Assembly (NCBI GenBank): GCA_914767715.1 | Contig: OU612068.1 | Coordinates: 11,718,001-11,782,000, forward strand | Direction: 5' to 3' | DNA length: 64,000 nucleotides | Source: Membranipora membranacea | Lineage: Eukaryota > Bryozoa > Gymnolaemata > Cheilostomatida > Membraniporidae | In this document: piece after piece, positions 36,101 to 51,100 of the stretch | Numbering within the stretch: the stretch's first letter is position 1 | How the letters are laid out: every line of letters begins with the position of its first letter | Made by a program: the position numbers and the translations under genes | Notes under the pieces: model-generated | Told to the model about the DNA's origin: nothing | Database searches by the model: none | The model's input: only the letters and a program-made list of their open reading frames with translations

Positions 36101-39100
36101 GGAACGAGCTGTTCTTAAACTCATTCACTATCTGGTGGAATATGTTCTTCCAGTAAGGTTCGGGCAGGGCGGTGAGAATTAGAGCTATTGCATTCATCCA
36201 TGTGGTCATGTGTTTCTTCGGAATCAAGTGCTTCCTGTAAACAGAACAAACACATCGTGGTAAAGTGGAGATTTATGGGTAATGTTAGAGCAGTAAAATC
36301 GAGCAAAACTAACATAATGTATGACATCCGCATTAGTTGCGTAACTGGGACACTTGATGTAATTATGGGGTATTTATTATGTAAAGTAAAAATATCGGAA
36401 GTCATTCCTTTGCACTTTGTCACTAAACATGTATGTTTAAGAGTTCAACTGTAGTAGCTGGGTACAGATTAATTCAAGGGCAGCAGTGATTACAGTGATA
36501 GTTTATGCAAATTTTAGGGCACAAGTAAAACCGGTCAAAACCCTTACGCAAGATCTATGTATAAAATGCTGAATTTCAAAAGAAGAGGATAACCCCCATT
36601 AGGTAAGATGGGTTGCAAAGCTTCCATCAGGGAGTTGGTGACCCGCAGCTGTGGCTGAAATCAACCCCAACTTGCTACAGCGGGTTGATAAAGTCAGTTA
36701 TCACAATGCCTGGGTAAGGCTTCATGAACCTATATTTTATATAGTGCAGATTCGAATGAGAGAAAAAGCTAATGGTAAATACAATAAATCATGTATGATT
36801 AATATTGATTATATGGTTGATATTTCCATGACTTACAGAAGACTAAATTCAGCAATGATTATTTAGTCATGAGTAAGCGTTTCTTTAGGGACATAAAACT
36901 GACCCCCCCCCCCCTTCTAAAACCTTGTCATGTAAGACAGTCTCCAAGCACAGTCCTTAATTCGCCCCGACTTTAAATCAATGGGCCGTTTTGCCTCTTT
37001 CCAAATAATAAGTTGTCTAGTTAGAAAAAGATACTTTATGAGAGTCTTAGTGGTCCTTACGGGGATTTCTGAGTAAAAAGTATCTAATGCTGTAATTGTT
37101 TGCTCACAAAAGGTGTACTGGTTAAATAAAATGATCAATTCTGCACCCTTTGTGAGCGCGGAAACAAATGTAAGGAATAGAAAATTTGTTGTGGTCATGC
37201 GTACTTTTTTGAAATAAACGGCAAAGTCACACAGTGTTATTCTATCTTATACTTGTGTAGGAAGATCTCCAAAGGTGAAATTTGGTTTTGTTGTCTTTCT
37301 AAAACCAATGGTAGTCATGTACATTACAAAGTTCTGATCAAATGAGCTCTGCAAAAGATAAGCGTGTACATGACGGGATCCATGAAACGGCAAATCAACT
37401 CAATAATTTATTATTACGTGGATGGATTTGCCTTCATTCCCAAAAGAAGAGTGCCACACTACAACTGCTGCGGTTTTGCGTAAGCAGAAAGCGCTCTCAA
37501 AGGAAGACATTGCCAGTATAAAGTGGAAATTTCGACAGTTTGAAATCGCTTTCAAGTACGCTATGGACGTCACTATTTTAGAATAAAAACAATAGTATAA
37601 TTAAATGTCGTTGGCAGTTAATTCTTTCAGTTACATATATTTCAACAACCCTATTAATCTCTCTCTTGGCTTTACCAGTCCATTGAGTTACATCCACCAC
37701 GCAAACTGATGTCAATTTTTTGTTGTGAAGTAAGAAGATTATGCAAGCATCATTGTGCCATCATAATAGAATAACTGCCCATTAAAGGAACCATGTATTG
37801 TTTTGTAGTGGGATTCGGGGAGCTTTGCGTTTTTACTCTTGGAATTCTGAGGCTCAAAAATAGTCTACTGGGTAATTAATTCTTAATTAAATCTCTTACA
37901 AACTGTTTCTCTTTTAGATATATGATAGAGCTTATGTAAAAAATATCATGACAGCGGAGGTTTCATAACTGCTATTGTGTGTGCTGTCAATAAAATTTTG
38001 CACAGTCATGATTCAAATTTTTCTGAACATTGTTCTGACATTGCGACGACGTTAGAGGTAGGGATCATTTGGAGAATTTATCCAAATATAATAACCAGGG
38101 GTATATTTTATAGTTCCCTTCCCATACAGTCTACAAATGTACGCCTCAATTTAAATGTACTACTCTCTCGGTGCTAGAGCACTAAAACAGTAACATTTCA
38201 GTGCTCAAGGACAGAGCAAGTTGAATCAGACATCAGTCTTATTCTATCACAGAGTAAGGATATATTTTATCATGATTATTTTCTGGTTCCCAATTTCTAG
38301 GATGCTCTCCTTTTTTGACCCCATAGGTAATCATTAGGCTGTAAATGTATTACAATTAAAGTGGTTTTGAAAATTCGATAGCCCCGATTTTCTAGGAGAT
38401 GTGAAAAAGGAGGGACTAACCACTTGAAGATGACGTTGATGAGTTCTTCACCGAGTTGTTCCCCTGGTACGGGCAGCGCCAGTAACTCCGTACATGTGGA
38501 GTAGAGTACATGTGCTGGAGCTGAGGTAAACTCAGCGAATCTCCAGTCTATATCTGTCAGCTCATCTACAGACTCATCGTTCATCAGTGTATAAAGGTCA
38601 AGGAGAGATACATAACCAACAAACTAACAGAGGTCCGAATACAGATCCAAACAATCTACAGAGACCATAGGTCCAAATGTACCAGCTCTGACCAAGGAGT
38701 TAGAGACAACACCTTGCTCTGGCATTGCAATATTTTGCACTCAGAATATCTGGCCTTGCAAAATGGCTTTTTTAGAGTGCACATATCAAAGACTTTATAT
38801 CCTTAAGCACATCAAAATCATCCTTTCTCAGCGTGATGTATCGCTTTTTAAAATTTCATACCTCGCAAATATTTGAGTTCATTTTGGGGCAAAAAGTTTT
38901 TTTGATTCTGCTCTCACATTTTACAGGAAACCAACTTAGGAGCGGAAATGGTGGAGACAGAAAAATATTATAAATGTTCTTAAATATATACACATCACCA
39001 AATAATTTTCTTTATAATAAAATTTATCAAAATTACTATCACATGAACATAGAAGATTAGCTTTCGCTATATATTTTTCTCAGATCGCCGTAATTTGATG

Positions 39101-42100
39101 CAGTTTCAACATTAATTTAGACCATGTTGTAGACTTTTCTAGCTATTTGAAGCAGGAATCTTTAAAATATGCTGAGTCAATTCAAACTTTTAAGCCTTTT
39201 GCAATCTTTCATGTTTATGATTTTTATTAATTTTGATTTTTTCAAGTGAAGCGATGATTATTGTAATTCTGTGGTCAATATGTTTGAGGTCAATGACATA
39301 GTAATAATTTCGAAAAACGAAAGCAGTAGCTCGGTAGGTTAAAGTGCCTGTCTTCTAATACAGAAGAGTGTCAGGGGAAAGGGGTGCTGCTTTCGGATCC
39401 TGTCGCTGTCAGCTGACAACTGGCCTGGTCCGCTCAAGGGTTTGCAGCAACTTGGCCTTAAACTGAGAGCAACATGGTGCCAAATATGGCAGCCTCACCC
39501 CTCAGAAACTTTTATATCTCAGTCACTGCGCGGAGACAGACCATCTGGCTTTAGCCAACAATTGTTGCAGCAGCCCTTAAACCCAGGAGGGCTCCTACCA
39601 CTTTAGGGTAGTTTACTATTTCTACAGAATAGCACATGTACCATTTTTTGACTCCCATCAAATATGGTAAATAACACATGTTCATCTGTGACATGTTACA
39701 TTTGACACTGACTTGACATAGGCTTGATATTGGAAAATGAGAAAAACAAATTGCTAGAGGAAGTTGCATGCAAAAAATCTCAAATTTGTGGAAATCATTG
39801 AGCAATATACAAAACACACATTGATCAAAACTGGACGAGGAACAAATTATTCATAAACAAGTTATTTTAAAGCTGTGACCAGGTTGTGTTTCATGGAAGA
39901 TTAAGTTGGCAAAGGTAACCTTACAGCCCAGCGTGTGGGAGACAGCCACTAGACAGTAAACACCTTGCCAAATGTGTCTCAAACATAAATACCTAATACG
40001 CATAATCTTTTTCTGAGAATATGTTTTTTATATTTGAAATTTGGTAAGCATGATTAGGATTTCATGGAATCTCATTAAATTACGGAAACTAGCAGATAAT
40101 TATGAATGATTTTGAAACCGTAAAAATTTTAAAATGAACAATAGGGGTCATCTAATAATCAACAACAGCCATGTGCCAATGGCTTATGGCAATATTTGAT
40201 ATCAGATTTTCGTTTTTTTTCTTCAGATGCATTAATCTATTATTTCCTTTCACAGATATACTATAACAATAGACATGTTCATAGATATTACTCATGTGTA
40301 CTGGGCCCCAATTGTTTCATTTTTTTGCGAAATAATGCAAGGGGAATGCATCCACTGCATCAATTTAATTTAATCAGGGCTCATCAATAAAAGACAATAA
40401 AAGAGTTAGAGAGTTCGGTTTCCATCTCCGACCCGGATGCAACTACCCGGAGTTGTGCCGCATTTTAGTAAACAATAAAAAGGAGCCCAATGGATGGAAG
40501 GGATTAAAGATCAACCAGTGCCTCAACAATTTCCGCATCATCTCATCAAAATGTCATTGAAAATCTTTGTTGTAAATACTGCAAACGATAGTCAAATCCC
40601 TTTGCAATAATACAAAAACAAACCTAATAAAAAATATGATTTGAATGTCGCAGAGATTTTCTTTTGCCGGCAAACTGCCCATACCACACATAAGGAAACC
40701 CACAGCTTCCAGTACATTGGATTATTTTCCGCTCGCCAGCGCATATTAAACTGTGTGGAAACGAGGAGGTGTCGGTTTCAAGAAGAAGCCGGAAAAGAAT
40801 ATCTTCAAGCTGCAGTTATTAAAATCATGTTGAATTCACCATTCATATGAGCTGACCCGTGTTAACAGAGAAAGTAGATGGTGGCTGTAAATTTTCAGCA
40901 GCATCAAAGAGATTGGAATTGTGAACTTGTCAAAGGCTTATTAGGAACACAATTTTGGCTTTCTCTCCAAGGTCGACCATTGGGAGCAGGAGCACCACTT
41001 CTATTAAGTGAATTGATATCCCTGTTCGAATTGAGAACTTTGCCAGTTTTGAATAGCGATCATAGTAGTTGATAACAGTATGAATAAAGTATGTACTACA
41101 AGGATATCAAACCGAACCCATTTTTCATTTCCAATCAGGATTGATGATATGACCGATTTTAAATCGGTTTTTCCAAATCCAAATTTGATTTAATATCAAG
41201 ATAAGATCTTTGTATCATGTAAAAGCATGGTACAAAAATCCTTGGTTAGATTTAAACTGCCAATATCATCAATTTTGTGCTGGAAAATTAAAATTAAAAG
41301 TTTTAACTCATGACATATTTTTCTCAAAGCATCCGGATTTGTAGTATGTTCCAGAATTTTTAGTGTTTATCCAGGGAGTTTTAAACTCCTTGGTTTTTCT
41401 TAGCTGACACATTTTTCAAATCCTAATTTGATTTAGCATCGCGATAAGAAGTTCATGTCATGTTATTGCATGGTACCAAAATCCTTAGTTAGATTTAAGC
41501 TGCCAGAATCACCAATTTGTGCAGGAAAATTTAAATTCAAATTTTTCAATTATGACACATTTTGTCCAGAGCACCTGAGATTTGTAGTAGGTTCAAGAAT
41601 TTTTAGTGTTTTACTCAGTTGACGCATCAAACAATTTTGATGGACTTGAGAACAACAATCGAAATATGATGAAAGTATTTTATAGTAAAGGATATCATTG
41701 ACGAGTCGTTTGACTCTGTGATAGAAGTAGTCGATGCTTGGTGTCCATTCCTGTCCAACTGAGAGAATGTAGTTCTTCATCTCCAGGGATATAACTAGAT
41801 CCATAGGTAGGCGTTCTCCATGACCTGCAATACAATACATCTAATACAATACAATACATCCAATACAATACATCCAATACAATACAATATATTCAATACA
41901 ATACATCCAATACAACAAAGTACGTTCAATACAACGCAATACATCCATAAATATATAAATACTATTATATGTTCACATATACATACATCCAATGATTTGT
42001 TCAATATAAATCTAAATCATGAACAACTTATTCAGTAGCCACCACAAGCAGAGCAGACAATTAAAACTTTCCCATAATGCAGTAGCATGTATAGTTCTTA

Positions 42101-45100
42101 TTTATCGTAAAAGAATCATGATCACTGGTTCTGGCTATGCTGTACATATAAATCTTCTTGGATCAGATCAGTGTACAAGATGCACCAGGATGCTGTTTAC
42201 TTAGATGCAAAATCATCAGTTTGGGGCATATTCTCTTCATTTCTCAGTTAAAAATACTTTGACCTCCGGACATAGAATACACAGCGGACATCCTACAGGT
42301 GCAATATTCTAAAAGCTGGAAGCCTAATAATCTGCGTTTATTCCATCATAATACAGACAGAGGCCTAGAACTTGACATTTAAAAGCTGCTATCCAATACG
42401 AGCATCTGGACTGTCATGGTGAGGGGGATTGTAGCAGTCTTGGGTTTGGTTTCGCTTCGGACTTTTCGTCATCCTTGTTCATATTCTCAGGCCTCTGTGG
42501 AGATTCAGATATCTATGATTATAATGTTGGTTTGGTGATTCAGGTTTGCAGCATCAAATCTGCAAGAACCTCGACCCTGTCTCTGTCAATCTAAACAAGC
42601 TTGTACAAACCGCATGCTAGTCACAGCATGAGATTTTCTGATGCTAGTGTTGAAGTCCTATGGATGACGGACAGAGTCTCACAATCAAGCACATCACACG
42701 GTTACATGTGAGTCACCTGAGCAGCTTGGTGCTTGATGATCACAACACCAATTCATACCTAATATTCCATGTACTAGTTTCTTCTTGATATCTGTTCTGT
42801 CTTTGAGGAACTTGTTATAGTAGTGGAGAGTGTTATACAGATAGGTCACTGGCTGATCTACAAAGTAAAGGAGTGGTAAGAAATGAATAAATTTGTCTAC
42901 CAGCCTTGGACACTATAATCCTTCCTTACACTATATCAGATAATTTTTCGTGAATGCGGATAAAAAACCTATAACAAAACTGAAATCATCTCATATCCCA
43001 AGTTACAGGTTGGTTTCAAAATCAAAGTATTTTATATTGTACCACTTGAGTTTCACCATCAAATCCAGGTACACTGTGGCGGGTATTGTTTGTATGTGTA
43101 CTGTGTACCACAAAAAGATATTCAGTATCCAGCGGAACCTTGAAAAGTCCTTTGTCTAGACCGGAGAGGAAGCCCGCATCCTGCAATCTAAGTAGAGGCA
43201 AGGAGACCTAATGGGTCAAATTGCATAATTTTAAGGATGTGTCAAAAGGAGGGTGCTAATCTTATGGACCTATTCTCGACCCAGTAATGATTTTGAAACC
43301 CCCAAGCCTTGGGTTATCCACTTTGTGAACCCTAATCAAAGGCAATCGGAACTCATTCAAAGCGGCAACATCCAAAATTTCAAGAGATAACTATATATGT
43401 GATTTTCGGGACCATAGGAAGCCATCAAAATGTAAATTGGACGGCTTGAGAGTGAAGCACCCGCTCCTTGACTGACCATAATACAAGATACTTTGCAGAG
43501 TCATCCAGTGCAAAGAACTCTTTATGTTTTGAGAAAACAATATGAGCAGATGACATGCCTGGTGGAAGATGTAACTCAGCCAGTTACAGCAGAGTTGTAT
43601 TGTGGTATATTTCACAATTAATTACATCACTGGATCAAGGAGGGGGGAAGTCCAGGATTTTTTTTGATTAATAGTTATAAAAATCATGCATTTGACCTTA
43701 AATACAGATACAGACACATGGATAAAATTTAATCAGTTACGGCTGTGTTATATTATGGTATATTTTACAAAAATACCATTGTTGGACTGGAGTGGGGAAG
43801 TCCAGAATGCTCTTTTTTAATGACAGTTTTAAAAATCATCCATTTGACCTAAAAGATAGATCAGCTAATGCCTTTGCCGGACACCCGGGCAGGATATTGA
43901 CCATCTATAAACTTAATAATACCATTGGTCCATTTCCAATCATAAGTTAGACATGATTATAATCTTCAGTTTATGGTTTCATGTTGTGATTACCGTGGTA
44001 CTTGTAGAGCACTGATAGATCGGTTAAAAGGCTGATGAGAGGTTTCTCTGAGGTGCTACCCAACTTCAGAGCTTCTATTAATCTGTGTACAAATACATCC
44101 AATACCTGTAATATGATATAAACATGTCAGTAAGATGGAATGAATGGATGTAACAATAATCCTCACCAAGAGAGACATTCACTATTTCTCAATGTGGTCA
44201 ACTCGAGTAATTTAGAAAGCAGAATTCAGCAGAAAAATTGTGGTGAAGAATTTTAGATTGGTGCGTTAAAATTATGTGTGACTGTAACCGATGAAACTTT
44301 CAATAATGTGAGACTCACAGAACACCGATTTTCATTTCCTATGGACAGTAATATCACAGAGTAAGAACATCCTTACTCTGTGATACTATGGAGGAAAAAT
44401 TCATCTGAGGATCTTCCAATTAGAATGAGCGATGCTTTTTAAAGCAAAATACCACTTTGCTCTCTAAAGTATCTCTCATTTTGTCTTTCAATTACACAAT
44501 TTCATTCAGAATGTAAATAATTATTGCTATCCATGAATGAGCAATTTGTGAGCAAGATCCTAGCTGATCTCTCTCATGCACTGAGTGAGCGATCATATAG
44601 CGACTTGTACAGTTTTTGATTGATAGACCCCCTGCATTTATTTTGGAAATGGACGGCCACATCAGTTCCGGCCGTAAAATAAATAATAAATAATGTATAA
44701 AATTTGCCAGAAAATTAATAATAAATATATAAATAATGTATAGAATTTGCTGGAAAATTAATAATAAATAAATAGTGTATAATATTTGCTCCTCAAAATC
44801 CTTAAAATTTCCCTTTTTTTGCTGATTATCTGACATAACAGTTCCTGCCACATGTCATATCTGTCACATGACTTACTTGTGATGTCACAACGTCTTATTT
44901 AAAGGAGTAGCTGGCAGCGCCAACAAATTATTATATGCATTATCATGAGCTAAATGACTTTTTAAATGATATCTCGATAAAATATTTAGGAATAACTTTA
45001 TATATAAAAACTCAATGTTATTCACTACGCTTACGAGAAAAAAACTACATGGTAAGAGCCTTGATTAGATATCCAACTAAATGGTTTCCCAAAGTGTGTG

Positions 45101-48100
45101 GTACTCATCCATGTTTCACTATAATAATAGAATAAGATGAGAAAGTGTGAATTCTGATTCATTTGTGTTATTGCAGACGTGATTATACGTGTGCATGACG
45201 GGTGGTGATGACCAAGGAGGGGCAAAATAGATATATGATGCAGGTAGTTAATACATATTCCATGTAAAATCGTGAACGTATTACACATGTGTAAATCTTA
45301 CAGAGGGTTAACTGACGTTGTTTTTGAATTAGTCATACTAACAGGTGAGTATTGCAGCTGTTCTGCAACTGAATGAATTTATCAGTGGAAATTTGCATTT
45401 TTTAAACCCACTACTCTCCACGAAGAAGGGAAACCGTCAGGTGTTTAAACCTCCTAATGACTGTTTGTAATTGTAACAGACCAAGAATTGTTTTTTAAAG
45501 TTTTGTTGGACAAGTTAGGCAGGAAGGACGGATGTGTATTTGATAAAAGACACTCATTTGACTAAATGTTTTAAAAAAAATATTTGTGTTGTCTGGCCTC
45601 TGTTTGGTCAAAGTGGATTTTTTTGCTAACAAAATGGTGACTTAACCCTTTTATCGTAAAATTGACCAATTCTGCTGTTATACAGAGGATTTATTGATTG
45701 TTGTATTTGATTGTTTAGGATGTTATCGACTGTTGTAGATGATTGTTGAAGTTGACTGTTATAGTTGATTGTTGTTGTTGATTGTTGATTATTATTGAAG
45801 TTGATATTGTTTTACTCTACAGTTGAAGTTGATTACCGGTTTTTTTTGTCAGCAACTGATATATGGCGTGCTAATTTTCACCATAGCTGTGGAAGGCTTC
45901 ACCATGAATTCGGCCTGGAACGGGTATTGAACCCGGTCCTGACCTGCAGGTATTGCCTCCCCAAACCGAATCGGCTTTAGCACCCTAACATATCGACTTA
46001 ATAGATACACCTCACAATCAGTCTGCATTTGCTTCGTTCTGTCAGATTTTATTTGTAAGTCAAGAATCAGCACAGGCTTCATGTAGATGTCAATGTAAAG
46101 GTTGATAGACTATAAAAAGTATATGATTCATTAATACCTAGACATAATGCACATTGCCATGCTGCCATATCACAACGACAGTACCTTCATTAATAAAATA
46201 GTATTTTACCACCTCCAACTTGATAAAATCATTTCTTAAAGGGCAACCGAGGTTTCGCAGCAAATCATTAATGGGTAGTAAATAATGTGCTAGGCAGCAT
46301 CAGCTTTGTGCATTACGCGAAGCAAAACTCGAAGTAGTTGCTGACTCTAAGCTGGGTAACACTTCAATTTAGGGGAGGTTCCAAGACATTGCTGTTATGA
46401 TGATAGAGTACAGGCTAAATAATAACAGGAACAGGAAACTGCTCTGTGGTATTCTATTTAAACTGAGTTTGAGTACCTGATGGATGAAATGTTTCCCAAT
46501 AACTCTGGCTGAATATCCATCCGAATTAGATTTGGTCTTTTTCCCTATTTCCCTATATGCAGAAGGTGCAATCTGCTATCAATCAATGAGAACATGTTTG
46601 AGACCTTGGTTGCCCTTTAACACTTTACTGGATCATAATTATAACTTGGCAGCTGTCAGTCTTTTCTTCTGACATGAATTCTTTATCAGGCAGGGATCTT
46701 CACCGGTGAACGCCCTTCCTTTTTGTAGATGTACTTCCAGCTGAACCCGCATTATTCCAGAAAGCCGGAAACGGAGGATGTATGTGGGTAAGGTCAGCAG
46801 GGTAAGGTCAGCGCTGGACACTCTCTGATGACAGCATGTCAATTAAATCATCTGATTACCAGGTGTTATTATAGATTTAATACCGGTGATAAGACGAGAT
46901 TTTAATAAAGCTATGCAACGAATGACGTCAAACCCGTACCGAGTTAGAGAGCTGCGCTGTCTGTGACTGTGTGGGATAATCAGATCTGGAGGCGTGAATA
47001 ATCTTATCCTATACCTGCCAATATGTGATTATAATTTGCATTTCCACCTTAGCCAAGCATTCTTTGTGCCTGACCGAAATTGTGCAGTAACCAGGTCTCA
47101 CTCATTGTAAGGAATTCACCATTAATCTCTTTTAAATTTGATGGACCCTCACCAGATGACTAATTATTGTTTATAAGATGAGGGAGCGACATCAGCAGTC
47201 CTGTCTCTGATCAAAAGTGGTGCAGGTACTCGAGCTAGATGGTGCTAAGAGCAATTCGAAAAAAATTTCCTATGACTAACACAATCAAGCTCCACCGTTA
47301 CACACCTGTCTGTCTGTCTCATGTATTAAACCAACGTATTGATTCTCCATTTTTCCAATAATCCACAAATAGTGATTTATTGCTCTCCGGTGGAACCAAT
47401 ATGAGTAATGTAGGAAGGTAAGGTTGATTATGACGTGTATGAGTCTGGTTTGTGGGGGATTAGGTTTGTGGCAAAGACACCAGACATTGATAAAAGGAAA
47501 TGTTTAAGGAATGGACACAAAAGAACACCTTTTTTACGAAATCAAGGTGATGATATCTGTCTGATGATTTGACAAATCAAACGCCGCACCGCCGCCAATC
47601 ATGACTAAGCAAACGGTGCCGAACTGCTGAAACAAGCATAATCCACACTGATCCAGTGTTTTTTTACGGGTTAGAAAGTTTAATCCTTCCAACTTGTCAA
47701 TCTAACAGGCTCACCCATTTATCTTGATATCGCCGCTGCGCTGACCGTGAACGGCACGGAAGAAGAGGGAGTGCACACTAATGACCCTGGAGCAAACCCC
47801 ACATCTGAATAATACCACTCCAGAAAGGAAGTATGGCTTCATATTATACAGGAGCATCCTTCATGACGCACGTTGTGGATCTGATATTGGTTAAAGGCCA
47901 TCATTGCCAATGTAAGCTGGAGGAGTTTAAACCAAATTAATGGTAATTAGACAATAATTCTTCAATATTTTTCTGGGGATTTCTTATGTTTATTGGTGAA
48001 TTGATTTGATTTTGGTGAATCTGGAGACTCTGGCTGACCACGTAACATGCTATAAATTATGTAAGAGCTGAAATATTACAAGAGCGGCCAGTTATTCCCT

Positions 48101-51100
48101 TTTAAATGGCCATATTACTTTCGATTGGTGATATTTTCTGTTGGTTGACTGATAAAACATAATATATGTTACTTTGGGCGTGGAGATGATGTTGCTGGCC
48201 TGTTACGGCTACCTTTGCCGGTTTTTTGGCAAACTTTATATCTTAAGAAGGAAGCTCTCACTCAAGGTCCCAACAATGTGCTGTGGGCTGATTGCCCTCA
48301 AAGTATGATTTTAGTATTTAATATGACTCAATACATACCCTAAAGGAGTAAACATTAGCTATCTTTGGGGTGACAAGCACCAACTTACACTAGTAAATGT
48401 GGGAGTTTAAATAGATTAAAGAGGTTGAGTGTTGGCTAGCCATAAACTTGGAAAATTTAAGCTTGTGCGAAAAGATGAACTTTGCTTCCTGCTAATATCT
48501 AGCCTTGTCACACCGCCCATGACAAGACTAGCTAATATCTACTCCTCCAAATCACATGACAGGAGAAAATAACTTACAGGTAGGAGTCTGAGGCAAACAT
48601 TGTCAAAGTAGCTTGGTAAGTACTGAAAGTTGGCGTTTGTGGCGCCCATGTTAGTCGGTACATTGTTTGACTCCAGGATACCCTCATAGAAGAATGCCTC
48701 GGGAAACTTCTACAATAAGATAAGAGGTAAAAATGAGGACATGTTGATTTTATTCAGATAAAATACTTGACGTGATTGATGCGACCAACAGTGACACATT
48801 ATTGACTTCTCATTGACGCAACAGACATTGATTTATGGGCTGATAAAAAGCAAAAGGTTCAGCAACTAGAATAGTGGCAGGTATCATTAGAAACCATTCA
48901 ACAGCATTAATCTAGGCGTGTCAGTCAGCTCTACGAGGAAATCAATCATTGACCTTCACATGATCTCATGTGTCGAATCAAGGATGCTACAAAATATTAA
49001 GGAAACAGTAGCTTAAAGAGCTTGCTACTTAATCCACCTATAATCTGTCAAGAGGATACAGGTTCATAGAAGACAATTCCATTAATGTTCAAATTAATAT
49101 CTGATGAAGATGATTGTGGAGGAACAACACATCCAATTCTGGGTTTGGTATCGTTGATAAACATCAGCTTTTCCCAAGGTGAAGTCATAATCAAGGACAA
49201 AGTTTTGGATCATGATTACCAATTCCCTCGAAAAAGTGCAAGGAAGTAGTATAAGTTAGCGGTAAGATTGGTTAGTGTATGTGTGCTTGGGTGTGGTGAG
49301 AAAGTTGTACTTCCTAGAGGGGTGCAACTTAATGGCCAGTATAAAGGTGATATTTGAGCTTCCTACTATGTAGTAAAGGTAATCAAAATCCATCAAACAC
49401 ACGCCCTGTCTCTGCGACATATCAGACATTTCAGGTTTTTTGGAGATCAAAGAAATATAACTGATCATAGATAATTGAACACATTTCCCTATCAGTTTTT
49501 TACGCTGCCTACATGATGTTATATAGAGCCCCATTTATCATCTGTAAGCTCAAACTGATGCCTATTCAATTATATTTGCACGCTTACACACCCGTAATTT
49601 GGTCTCAAGGAGATGGGAAAATTCGGCAAAAGTATACAAATTGCGGTTTCATTTCCAGCTCTGCCAAAAGCTGTCTTTTTTTTATTGTGCTTTAAAACTT
49701 GCAACACATGGGTTGCTAAGTAGAAAGTACAAGGCAGCTTGTACTTCTTTTCGACCTTATTAAATTATTATTAAATGACACTGGCGCCTGACATCCAGGA
49801 TTTTCTGCATGTTTACCACAGCGTATTCAATTTTCATCTTCTTTCATGACGCAAATGACAAAAAATTAAATCATTGCAGTGTCAGCTCCAAATTGAACAA
49901 ATCTAATTGTGTAATGGAAATATCTGATAATGGTGTGATATAAGCTTGTGCAACGCTACCACATCCTCCATCAACAGTCCATCCAATCCAATAACATTTT
50001 ATATTTCACGTTGCGGTCAAATTAAAACCACGAAATAATTACGCTGCAAAAATTTTATATGTTTCTTCTAAAACTTTGAAGATATATTGTATATAACATT
50101 TTCCATAGAAAATGTCTCAAACTGTAGCAACTTATTGACCACCCAACCCCCGACTGGCGTTAGATCTCTTAAAACGTTTAATTCCTAATGTTCATTTATG
50201 GTTGGATATAATCACCATTCTGCCGTTACACATTTTTTTAAACACAATTAATGTTATTGTGCAATGTATGATGTTTAATTATCACATATACCAGAAAAGG
50301 CCATCACAAAGATATAATGAAAAGTAACAACATTTATGTGAAATAAATATGAAAAAGGGGTGATTTCACGTGATTTTTTCTATTGCAATAACACATGTTT
50401 TCATCACGGAGCATCCTTAAATCTTCACTTAATTTCTTTTTTTGGTAACTTGAGCTACAAATATAACTTGTCGACATCCTCATATGATTGTACTATATCA
50501 TGAACCTCAAACCACCTGATCATGTGCTGGTCCTTATAGGAATTCACAGCAAATGGTAAGCCAGTCTGATGTAAAGACAAGACGCTATGTGTACTTAGTG
50601 TGGTAAGTTTGAAGATCTTCCTGATTATTACTTTTTCGCCACATAGTCAAAACCGAGTGATAGATTCACTAAAGGATTGTTATGCATCTCAGTAGTCTGA
50701 GCCCCCCAGACTTTTGCCCCTCGTCCGACGGCCCCCTGGGCGAGAGAAAGTCTGAGTCTGCCCTCGAGTGTTATAAGTTAATCAAGGGGAGCACTAAAAC
50801 TGCAATATCTATTGATTTCTATTCATGCCACCTACTATATTGCTCCAGGTATGAGAGTTTTCCAGTCAGACTCTGGGAAAAGTAGCCTCATGTTTGGGAA
50901 ATACCCATGAGCTGAGATATTCACTGCCAAGTAGTGAAGAAAATGTCAGCCAGAATTTCTTTCATTTTGAATAAGGGCGGTCATTCATGACATTGACAAA
51001 AGGTCATACAAAGTGTATTATTGGACCCTAGGCTATATGAAGTAAGATTAATGTAGAAGTAATAAGAGGAAAAACCCAAGCATATCCTGCAAAGTGCATA

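Larger units (their letters stand above)
38587..41695 (-). other. MED23: U12-type AT-AC intron in MED23
   Basis: The donor is AATG/ATATCCTTTA, a perfect match to the AT-AC class of minor introns. The 3' end reads CTCCTTGACCTTTATACAC/TGATG, with a U12 branch site (consensus TTCCTTRAC) and the branch A 11 bases before the exon. No GT-AG alternative keeps phase. The junction gives RLVN-V-MND, against human RLVDTMAG. The intron also holds a SINE-like unit and a diverged tandem repeat. Confidence 0.92.

Noticed and set aside
41820-42038. Open frames rich in Ile/Gln/Tyr or Cys/Val/Leu on both strands
   Set aside because: They are translations of the CAATACATC minisatellite, not genes.
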